From CAZADH01 sp964483805 (GTDB taxonomy: Bacteria > Muiribacteriota > Ozemobacteria > Ozemobacterales > Ozemobacteraceae): a stretch of 22,530 bases of DNA. The notes beneath the pieces are model-generated. The model saw only the letters and a list, made by a program, of their open reading frames with translations. It was not told where the DNA came from and did not search any database. Both the position numbers and the translations under genes were made by a program. Below are positions 1-5,833 of the stretch, piece after piece (within the stretch, counting starts at the first letter, position 1; every line of letters begins with the position of its first letter). The stretch covers positions 1-22,530 of the forward strand of contig CAZADH010000078.1 in NCBI GenBank assembly GCA_964483805.1, written 5' to 3'.

Positions 1-2
1 TC

Positions 3-1571
3 CGGTCCGAGTGCGACCGGCAGTTGACCGACGAGCATCGCGCCCAGCTCGCCTTCCTGTCGGGGAATATTCTGCGCCAAATGCAGCAGATTGGCCCCGC
101 CATCAAGGAGTTGATAGCGGCACGTCGTATTTACATGCAATTGGGCGACACCCAACGGCAGATCAGTTTCGCCATGGCCATTGGTGCCCTCGAGTTGTTT
201 CGCTTCCGATTTGCGTCGGCACGCAAATACTATGGTCAGGCTTACGAGCTCGCCGGACAAGGGGCGCCGTCGGTGATGACGGCCAGGGTTCTCGAGGGCA
301 TGGCCATGGTCGAGATCAAGACATGTTGTCACGAGAGGGCGCAACGGTATCTGCGCGAAGCCGTCGAGATCTACCGCCGCCTGGGCGATGCAGTTGGCGA
401 GGTCGGGGCGCTGCTGAGTCAGGCGTCTGATATTGGTTGTCGTGGCGAGATCGGCCGCGAACTCTGCCTGTTGTTCGGGGCGCATCGCCTCGCGGACCAG
501 GTTCCCCCCTCGATACAGGTCAGTATGTGGCTTCGGACGTATTGGGTGTACGAGCTGCTTGGCAAGTCAGCGGTCGGGCATCTCTATCGCCAGCGCAGCC
601 TGACTCTGGCCGCCTCCGACCGATCGACGTTTTCTGAAACCCTCCCGTTGTGGGCCGACGGCTTGGCCGGGATCCTTCACGGCGAGTTTGCCAGTGCTGT
701 GGCGTCCTTCACCAAACTGCTGAATGACGAGACCAATCGCCCCGCTCCCGCCGATGACATGGGCGTCGCGAAGTTTCTCCTTGGTTTCGCGCAGTTTCTC
801 AGCGGTTCAGTCGACTTTGTCGGCACATGGCGGCAATCACGATGCCTCCTGAAACGGCTCCCGATCACTCGTCGAACCGATCATATCTGGGTGGTGACCG
901 CCATCCTGTGCCCTGAAAAGTTCTCGGACGAGAACCTCGAGCAACGGCTGGAACGACTGGTGGCCGATCGATTCTTCGACGTCTTCTGGGTGTACTATGC
1001 CGGCGCTCTCCACCAACGTGGATCGAGGGTCGGACAGAAGTATCTCGAGCTCCAGTCTGAACTCACTTCGACCGATCTGAAGACGTTCCTGCGGGGCCGG
1101 ATTCCCGGGTTGACCGCCGTGCTGCGGCGACTGACGCGGCAGACCAGGTCATCCACGCCAATCGCGCATTTCAGCGGTGGCCGGACCGAGGTCTGGACGG
1201 TTGACCGATATTCCGCGTGGCGCAACGAAGTTCACCCGGGGGTGTTTGTGGTTGATTCGATCGCGGGGCACGTCGGTTATCTCCCGCAAAGCCAGTATCT
1301 TCGCCCAGGATCGGCGACGATCCGTTTTCTTGTCCAACTCTTGTTGGCATCGCCGACCCCGGTCGCCGTGTCCGCTATGTTTCGCGGTGTATGGGGAGGA
1401 ACCTACGATCCCGCCACCGGCGAGCAGGCGGTGAGGGCATGCGTGACCCGTATCCGGCGATTACTCCAGGTCTTGACGCCGTCTATCCGCCTGATCACGA
1501 ATTTCGGTGCCAACGCACTTCCGCAGGTGGCTCTCGAACTCGATTGCCAATGGGAAGCGGTTTTCGCATGA
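3..1571 (+). CDS. TPR-repeat protein with C-terminal winged-helix DNA-binding domain (5' partial)
   Basis: The frame is open from the left edge with no stop, so the gene is truncated by the window and a TTG at 24 is not taken as the start. The first ~300 visible residues are helical repeats of TPR type (for example AIKELIAARRIYMQLGD, then KYYGQAYELAGQG, then RYLREAVEIYRRLGDAVGE), resembling the TPR arrays of LuxR/AfsR/SARP-like regulators. The last ~85 residues (from about RFLVQLLLASP through VWGGTYDPATGEQAV and CVTRIRRLLQ) fit an OmpR/PhoB-type winged helix, including the recognition-helix pattern and a terminal beta hairpin (IRLITNFGANALP). This order suggests a transcription regulator whose sensor or ATPase part lies upstream. 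Target and ligand are unknown. A terminator follows at 1780. The family assignment is inferred from pattern only. Confidence 0.8.
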   Translation, partial: RSECDRQLTDEHRAQLAFLSGNILRQMQQIGPAIKELIAARRIYMQLGDTQRQISFAMAIGALELFRFRFASARKYYGQAYELAGQGAPSVMTARVLEGMAMVEIKTCCHERAQRYLREAVEIYRRLGDAVGEVGALLSQASDIGCRGEIGRELCLLFGAHRLADQVPPSIQVSMWLRTYWVYELLGKSAVGHLYRQRSLTLAASDRSTFSETLPLWADGLAGILHGEFASAVASFTKLLNDETNRPAPADDMGVAKFLLGFAQFLSGSVDFVGTWRQSRCLLKRLPITRRTDHIWVVTAILCPEKFSDENLEQRLERLVADRFFDVFWVYYAGALHQRGSRVGQKYLELQSELTSTDLKTFLRGRIPGLTAVLRRLTRQTRSSTPIAHFSGGRTEVWTVDRYSAWRNEVHPGVFVVDSIAGHVGYLPQSQYLRPGSATIRFLVQLLLASPTPVAVSAMFRGVWGGTYDPATGEQAVRACVTRIRRLLQVLTPSIRLITNFGANALPQVALELDCQWEAVFA

Positions 1572-1654
1572 ATGCCAACCACGACGAAACCTCTATCGCC
1601 GACAAGAGGCGTTCGGACCAAGCTCGGGGACGGAATACCAGTGGGCCGGGATGA
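1568..1654 (+). CDS. possible 28-aa ORF overlapping the regulator stop codon
   Basis: An ATG overlaps the TGA of the upstream regulator in an ATGA arrangement, the usual geometry for translational coupling. The ORF encodes a hydrophilic 28-residue peptide beginning MNANHDETSIADKRR. There is no independent Shine-Dalgarno site, and no similarity is recognised. It may be a chance frame. Confidence 0.22.
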   Translation: MNANHDETSIADKRRSDQARGRNTSGPG

Positions 1655-1699
1655 GTGCATCATGAAGCTCTGTTTATCGAACGACATTGAGTCACGTGC

Positions 1700-1789
1700 A
1701 TGGCTTTGCAATGGCAGATCATTCTGGCAGCGCTGATTTCATTCTTGCGCGTCGCTGGGTACGTCAAGGTGATCAAAGGACTCCAGTGA
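1700..1789 (+). CDS. possible 29-aa hydrophobic small ORF
   Basis: An ATG-TGA frame encodes a 29-residue peptide with one hydrophobic stretch (WQIILAALISFLRVAGY) and a basic C-terminal part (VKVIKGLQ), the shape of a small membrane peptide. Its stop codon lies in the loop of the terminator hairpin at 1780-1800, so the hairpin would form right at the gene end. No Shine-Dalgarno site is visible ahead of the ATG, so it may be spurious. Confidence 0.25.
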   Translation: MALQWQIILAALISFLRVAGYVKVIKGLQ

Positions 1790-1800
1790 TTGGAGTTTTT
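1780..1800 (+). terminator. rho-independent terminator downstream of the regulator
   Basis: A perfect ACTCCA/TGGAGT stem with a 5-base GTGAT loop runs into five consecutive T residues. The stem is short but the T-tract is right for the plus strand. It lies about 210 bases after the regulator stop. Confidence 0.6.
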
Positions 1801-2015
1801 GAATCAACGACATGAGGAAGCCACGATTTTGACGCAGGTTGCTCACGTCAAGAACCTGTCCCCGGTCAGGTATTTCGGGAAGTAGGTCCTGAGCACAAGT
1901 AGCATGATGCGTGAGCACGCATGCTTCGTGTGGTCACATCAGCATATTGTATTGATGCAGGGCGCTTGGGGCCTTAGTTCGACCAACGTTTTCATTTGAT
2001 AAGGCATTGGTCGTT

Positions 2016-2055
2016 GGCCGCCTCCGCCGTCCTGGCTGCGGCGGTCGGGGCGGCC
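2016..2055. repeat. GC-rich interrupted palindrome abutting the IS end
   Basis: The outer arms GGCCGCC (2016-2022) and GGCGGCC (2049-2055) enclose inner arms CCGCCG (2024-2029) and CGGCGG (2039-2044). A nested stem of about 13 bp is possible. It ends exactly where the recognisable insertion-sequence terminus begins. It could be a terminator, a REP-like element or the IS target. Confidence 0.5.
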
Positions 2056-2452
2056 TAGCAGGCTGCTGAAAAACTCCGAAAACCGCGTCGGAGTGGGTAT
2101 CCAAACCGCGAGCAATATGTTGTAATGGCCTCATCAGTAAAGCGAGGTGAGCCAAATGCGCGGAGAAGGGACGCAACAAGGGAATCTGTTCAGTTATCTT
2201 TCACCCGAGCAGCGAGTGCCGGACAATCATCCGCTCCGGCCAATTCGGGCGATGGTGAACGAGATCCTGGGAGAGATGCACTCTGAGTTTTCCGCACTGT
2301 ATTCGCATACTGGACGCCCTTCGATTCCGCCGGAGCATCTGCTGAAAGCGATGTTGCTTCAGACTCTCTATACGATTCGCTCCGAGCGACAACTGATGGA
2401 GCAGATCGACCTCAACATCTTGTATCGCTGGTTTGTGGGGCTTGAACTCGAG
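2056..2452 (+). mobile_element. IS5/IS1182-type insertion sequence, left fragment
   Basis: The stretch begins with TAGCAGGCTGCTGAAAAAC, which closely resembles the terminal sequence of many IS1182/IS5-type elements (from memory of the family). It carries the 5' part of the matching transposase gene. It stops abruptly at 2452, where an IS256-family inverted repeat begins. The right half and right terminus are not present in this window, so the remnant cannot move by itself. Confidence 0.75.
2147..2452 (+). pseudogene. IS5-family (DUF772) transposase, N-terminal fragment
   Basis: The fragment starts at GTG 2147 or the in-frame ATG at 2156. About 102 residues match the DUF772 N-terminal domain: LFSYLSPEQRVPDNHPLRPI, then GRPSIPPEHLLKAMLLQ, then IRSERQLMEQIDLNILYRWF, ending at VGLELE. 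Intact members continue with a segment like DDPVWDHSTFSKNRERLL and a DDE catalytic domain, all missing here. The frame then reads into the adjacent IS256 element and stops at 2494. The catalytic residues are gone, so the product cannot be an active transposase. Confidence 0.85.
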
Positions 2453-2475
2453 GTAATGTCCAGTCAAGTGGTGTA
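2453..2475. repeat. IS256 terminal inverted repeat, left
   Basis: It begins GTAATGTCCA and ends GTGGTGTA. Compared with the reverse complement of 3824-3846, 17 of 23 positions agree, including the runs GTCCA and GTGGTGTA. Confidence 0.75.
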
Positions 2476-2500
2476 TGAGCCACCACGATCATGAAGGCGA

Positions 2501-3736
2501 TCAAGCAGCCTTCCGGTTACGAGGTTTTGCTGCGGTCGAAGTGGCCGCGACGGGAACTTGGGCAACGACCTTCAGTAATGAATCAAGGCTCATGTAGCGG
2601 CGGCTCACGACCCATTCGTCATGAAGTTCGGCCAGAACTGAACCGACGAGACGGATAACGGCGTTGCGATTGGGGAAGATCCCCACGACATCGGTGCGAC
2701 GCCGAATCTCTTTGTTCAAGCGTTCGAGCGGGTTGTTGGACCAGATCTGACGCCAGTGCTCTTTGGGGAAGCCCGTGAAAGCAAGGATGTCGTCACGCGC
2801 TTCCTCGAGCAGTTCCGCGGCCGCGGAGAAGCGAGGCTGCAATTGGGCGATGATCCGATCGGCCTGTGCCGCGGTCGAATGCGCGTCGGGCGGGGCAAAG
2901 ACGGACCTGACAATTGTGGCGACGAAATCCTGCATGGACTTGGGAACACGGGTCAGCAGGTTGCGCATGAAGTGCGTGCGACAGCGTTGCCAGGTGGCGC
3001 CTGGAATCGTGGCGGCGATGGCATCGCGGAGGCCCACGTGGGCATCGGAGATAACCAGCGCAACGCCGTGGAGGCCGCGAGCAACCAGGCTCCTGAGAAA
3101 TGCCAACCAACCGGAACCGTCCTCTGTAGTCACAACGTCAATACCAAGTATCGAACGAAATCCTTGCGCTGTGACGCCTGTGGCCACCAAGACGGCGACA
3201 TTGACGATCCGACCGCCCTCGCGGCTCTTCACAACGACAGCATCAAGCCAAACGTACGGATGCGCACTCTCGCTCAGCGGCCGATTCCGGAACTCGTCGA
3301 CCCTACCGTCGAGGTCTTCGGCCATTTTCGAGACCTGAGACTTCAAGATCGTTGCCATACCCAGAGCCTGGACCAATCCCTCGACCCGACGCGTCGACAC
3401 TCCCTTCAAGTAGGCCTCGGCGACCACGTTTGCCATCGCCTGTTCAGCCCGACATCGCGGCTCGATCAACCATTCCGGAAAATAACTGCCAGAACGCAAT
3501 TTCGGAATCGGGAAATCAATCGTGCCCACTCGCGTGTCCCATGGTCGGTGCCGATATCCGTTGCGCTGGTTCACTCGATCAAGGGGCCGCTCACGATAAC
3601 CGGCGCCGCATCGCGCATCCGCCTCGGCCCCCATCAACATCGAGGCCATCGTTCTCAGCATCTCACGCATCAGGTCCGAATCTTCCTCCAGCATCTTGCG
3701 AAGCATATCCAGTGGGTCTATCTTGGAATCAGTCAC
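2501..3736 (-). CDS. IS256-family transposase (Transposase_mut)
   Basis: The 411-residue product catalyses cut-and-paste or copy-out transposition of its own element. The GTG start at 3736 is chosen because AAAGGAG lies 6 bases upstream; an ATG 30 bases further out lacks a ribosome site. It carries the mutator/IS256 DDE triad: D165 in VWLDAVVVK, D231 in VISDAHVGLRDAI and E338 in SNNPLERLNKEIRRRT. The region between the second D and the E holds the family C/H signature (WQRCRTHFMRNLL). Length and motifs are complete, so the gene is probably functional. The long plus-strand frame across this region is its antisense shadow. Confidence 0.95.
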   Translation of the reverse strand: MTDSKIDPLDMLRKMLEEDSDLMREMLRTMASMLMGAEADARCGAGYRERPLDRVNQRNGYRHRPWDTRVGTIDFPIPKLRSGSYFPEWLIEPRCRAEQAMANVVAEAYLKGVSTRRVEGLVQALGMATILKSQVSKMAEDLDGRVDEFRNRPLSESAHPYVWLDAVVVKSREGGRIVNVAVLVATGVTAQGFRSILGIDVVTTEDGSGWLAFLRSLVARGLHGVALVISDAHVGLRDAIAATIPGATWQRCRTHFMRNLLTRVPKSMQDFVATIVRSVFAPPDAHSTAAQADRIIAQLQPRFSAAAELLEEARDDILAFTGFPKEHWRQIWSNNPLERLNKEIRRRTDVVGIFPNRNAVIRLVGSVLAELHDEWVVSRRYMSLDSLLKVVAQVPVAATSTAAKPRNRKAA

Positions 3737-3823
3737 CGTGGTCTCCTTTCGAATCTGGCTCGACACCGATTCTTTCGGAGATCGCGGTGGCTCTCTTTAG
3801 GGCTCCGCCGACGAAACCCTTCC

Positions 3824-3846
3824 TACACCACGTACATGGACTCTAC
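3824..3846. repeat. IS256 terminal inverted repeat, right
   Basis: Read on the minus strand it begins GTAGAGTCCA and ends GTGGTGTA, pairing with the left end at 2453-2475. It lies about 90 bases upstream of the transposase start. Confidence 0.75.
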
Positions 3847-4351
3847 TCGACCCGGCCAAATTGAACGCCGAACGCATGATTACGAACGCCATGGCACTAC
3901 GTCTCTGTTCGCCGCCCTCGATGTGGCTACCGGAGAGGTTAACGGGGAGTGCCATCGCCGTCATCGGTCTGACAAGTTCCGTCAGTTCCTGACCACAATC
4001 GACCGGTCTGTTCCCGACGGTCTCGAGGTGCATCTCATTCTCGATAGCTACGGGACGCACAAGACGCCCGCAATTCGCCGATGGTTGTTGAAGCGCCCCC
4101 GATTCCACGTTCACTTCACTCCTACCAGCTCATCTTGGTTGAATCTTGTCGAGCGCTGGTTCGCTCTGATCACCGAGAAGCGCATGCGCCATGGTGTGTT
4201 TCCCGGCACGCGAAGCCTTGAACAAGCAATCAAGGACTTTCTGGAGCATTACAACTCAGATCCGAAACCTTTTGTATGGACAAAGCCTGCTGACGACATC
4301 TTGACCAACTTGGCGCGGTTTTGTGAGCGGATTTCTGACTCAGGACACTAG
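3847..4351 (+). pseudogene. IS630-family transposase (DDE_3), C-terminal fragment
   Basis: About 168 residues of a DDE_3 transposase start directly at the IS256 right end. Visible family motifs are RRTHDYERHGTTSLFAALDV, LILDSYGTHKTPAIRRWL (second catalytic Asp), FTPTSSSWLNLVERWFALIT (catalytic Glu) and HYNSDPKPFVWTKPADDI. The N-terminal helix-turn-helix domain and the first catalytic Asp, normally in a VDE-type motif just before the ALDRTQPG region, are absent, and there is no start codon of its own. It is therefore a dead 3' remnant. The reading frame ends normally at TAG 4351. I could not place the right terminal repeat of this element. Confidence 0.88.
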
Positions 4352-4590
4352 ATCGATCCGCCAATCAAGCGAATAGCCGTGGCCCCGCCGGATGTTCCGG
4401 TATAACGACTTCGGTTTCATGGACATGAACGAGCCGTACCGGGCGGTCGGCACGATCTGGGGCATCGAGAGCACGCGGCGAATCGGGACGAAATCAAGAA
4501 GCGGTTTCTCGAGGACATGGCCGCAGCCTATGCAGCGGGAAGGAATCGAACCTTCCTCCGACACCAAGCAACAGGCCTGTTCTGTTCGCG
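4352..4590. other. eroded sequence between IS630 remnant and brnTA, with a tRNA-like T-arm
   Basis: There is no intact gene. One frame from ATG 4392 reads FRYNDFGFMDMNEPYRAVG. After a presumed +1 shift near 4480 another frame reads RDEIKKRFLEDMAAAYAAG, which together look like a decayed coding sequence of unknown family. On the minus strand 4539-4555 forms a tRNA-type T-arm (stem GAAGG/CCTTC with loop TTCGATT), followed by CCGCTGCA. No matching 5' acceptor strand was found, so this is at best a tRNA or tmRNA 3' fragment of the sort left at integration sites. Confidence 0.35.
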
Positions 4591-4619
4591 TTGAGTATAT
4601 GTATGGAGATGTGTATAAT
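4591..4619 (+). promoter_or_regulatory. near-consensus sigma70 promoter of brnTA, leaderless geometry
   Basis: The -35 is TTGAGT (4591-4596), the spacer is exactly 17 bases and the -10 is a perfect TATAAT (4614-4619). Six bases follow before the ATG at 4626, so transcription would begin at or next to the A of the start codon and the mRNA would lack a leader. BrnA-type antitoxins are known to repress their own promoter. The AT-rich spacer, with GTAT and ATAC repeats, is a plausible operator, but no clean palindrome was identified. Confidence 0.75.
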
Positions 4620-4625
4620 ACAATT

Positions 4626-4937
4626 ATGCGATACGCCTGGGACTAGCGCAAGAGACGGGTGAATCTTCGAAAGCACGGATTGGATTTTGTTGATGCCGCC
4701 CAGGCGTTTGCAGGAACCGTGGTGTCATTCCCTGATGAGCAGTTTGAATACGATGAACCAAGAACGATCAGCCTGGGGATGGCGCATGAGGTTGTTGTGG
4801 TCGGGGTGGTCCATGTCGAGAAAGACGATGAAATGCGCATCATCAGCATGCGCAAGGCCACGCGAGCCAAAAGGAACCTGTATGCCGAAGCGATCAAAGA
4901 CCGATGTGAAAAGGGTGCGTGCGATTGCCGACCATGA
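4626..4937 (+). pseudogene. brnT: BrnT family type II toxin with premature amber stop at codon 7
   Basis: BrnT toxins are small RelE/barnase-like ribonucleases that inhibit translation and are neutralised by BrnA. The natural frame begins ATG 4626 and reads MRYAWD, then TAG (4644-4646), then RKRRVNLRKHGLDFVDAAQ. Family members usually have an acidic residue where the stop is, so one base change (GAG to TAG) would explain it. The rest of the frame is intact to 4937, with VVVVGVV and the conserved RIISMRKATRAKRNLYAEA core. Restart at GTG 4659 would give a 92-residue protein lacking the conserved Trp-containing start, with only a weak ribosome site. The toxin is either inactive, rescued by reinitiation, or made by readthrough. 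The end overlaps brnA by 56 bases. Confidence 0.85.
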
Positions 4938-5220
4938 GATCGATCTTTCGGATTGCCCCGAGATCACGGCCGCTCAGATCAAGCGCGGTGTTGTTCGTCG
5001 GAATCTCAACCCAATCGAGCGCAAAACGAGAGTCAACATCATGCTGAGCCGGCGAGTGATTGAATGGTTCAAGGCTGCTGCCGGCGGCCGTGGCTATCAA
5101 ACCCTCATCAACCAGATGCTCGAGCAGTCCATTGATCGGGAGTCGTTCGAATCTTTGTTGCGCCGGATCATTCGCGAAGAAGTTTGCGGGACAGCAAAGA
5201 AGCGGGCCAAAATCGCGTGA
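4882..5220 (+). CDS. brnA: BrnA family antitoxin
   Basis: The 112-residue product is the DNA-binding antitoxin partner of BrnT, which binds the toxin and represses the operon in known systems. The start at ATG 4882 has AAAGGA 6-7 bases upstream and gives the usual family beginning PKRSKTDVKRVRAIADHEID, followed by LSDCPEITAAQIKRGVVRR. The C-terminal ribbon-helix-helix domain is clear: RVNIMLSRRVIEWFKAAAG then GRGYQTLINQMLEQSI. A basic tail (AKKRAKIA) follows. The gene is intact although the toxin frame is interrupted, as expected if loss of toxin is tolerated more readily than loss of antitoxin. It overlaps the 3' end of brnT, so expression is probably coupled. Confidence 0.92.
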   Translation: MPKRSKTDVKRVRAIADHEIDLSDCPEITAAQIKRGVVRRNLNPIERKTRVNIMLSRRVIEWFKAAAGGRGYQTLINQMLEQSIDRESFESLLRRIIREEVCGTAKKRAKIA

Positions 5221-5833
5221 AGATCGGATTTTGCGCAAGCAACCTTTTGTATTGCTGCGCGCTCGCGCAAAGTTCGCGTTGATCCCTCCTTCCCCGGTGA
5301 TGAGCCCGGAGGATGAAGATTTCGTGTCGTCGGCGTCCAGGTGAGCGACGACGATCACATGCCGGTGCGGCTCGCCGTGGGCGATTGGCATATTTGCCGG
5401 CGTTCTTGCGATGTCGGGCATACCCGACGACTTCATTTTGTGGCGGTCGTACGCGCGGCGGTCTGGAGAACCCGGAGAGCGCAGCAGACGCAATGCCGAA
5501 TCCCGGTGTTGCGCCGGTCGGCCGCGCCAGCGCAGATCCTCGGCGGGAGCAGTGTTCGGAGAGTATCGCCAGGGGTCCGGCGTGCACTCCGGTGGGCTGA
5601 CTGACGGAAAACGGGGAGAAAACCGGGGTTCCGGGGCTTCCGCCGGAAAACGGCCCGACTGGGCGCCGCTGGGGCCGACTCAGGCCCGGTACGGCGACCT
5701 GGGGGAAGGGTTGGCCGGAAACCGGGGCCGGCGGCGAACCGTCAGACGGCCCTGCAGGTCGTCAGTCGGCTGTGGGGCGGCTGTGTCGGCTCTGCGGGGA
5801 TCGTGGGTTTCAGGCGGGGAGTGGGTGGGTGAT
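5221..5833. other. decayed GC-rich stretch upstream of the kinase domain
   Basis: No supported gene. It includes a TTGTATTG motif at 5247-5254 and clustered GGAAAAC or CCGGAAA words between about 5605 and 5740. Several overlapping frames are open simply because of high GC. The kinase frame is open from 5411, but its first ~138 residues are Arg/Gly/Ser-rich, lack any signal or membrane segment and resemble no domain. I read this stretch as non-native sequence joined to a truncated kinase gene. Confidence 0.5.

Larger units (their letters stand above)
1572..2055. other. gene-poor spacer between regulator and IS cluster
   Basis: About 480 bases with no convincing gene of normal size. It holds two tiny ORFs (1568-1654 and 1700-1789), a rho-independent terminator at 1780-1800, a perfect 6-bp stem with a GAGC loop near 1904-1919, a TTGTATTG motif at 1947-1954, and a GC-rich palindrome at 2016-2055 abutting the IS end. 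The base composition is visibly more AT-rich than the backbone genes further right. Confidence 0.6.
2453..3846 (-). mobile_element. IS256-family insertion sequence, apparently complete
   Basis: The element is bounded by imperfect terminal inverted repeats (2453-2475 and 3824-3846, 17 of 23 positions identical) around one full-length transposase gene on the minus strand, about 1.39 kb in all, a normal IS256 size. No clean 8-9 bp target duplication is visible: the left flank ends in TCGAG and the right begins TCGAC. The left flank is an IS5-type transposase and the right flank an IS630 transposase. This indicates that the copy sits at a recombination or deletion junction. Confidence 0.85.

Noticed and set aside
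2448..3851. TCGAG/TCGAC as an IS256 target duplication
   Set aside because: Only four of five bases agree, IS256 elements make 8-9 bp duplications, and the flanks belong to different transposases.
2756..4351. A 531-codon plus-strand frame appearing to fuse antisense IS256 with IS630
   Set aside because: Only the part after 3846 resembles a protein. The rest is the complement of the IS256 transposase and has no domain.
4392..4646. 84-codon frame ending at the brnT amber stop
   Set aside because: Its last codons are the true start of brnT. The upstream part spans the promoter and a region with an apparent frameshift, so it is not a gene as it stands.
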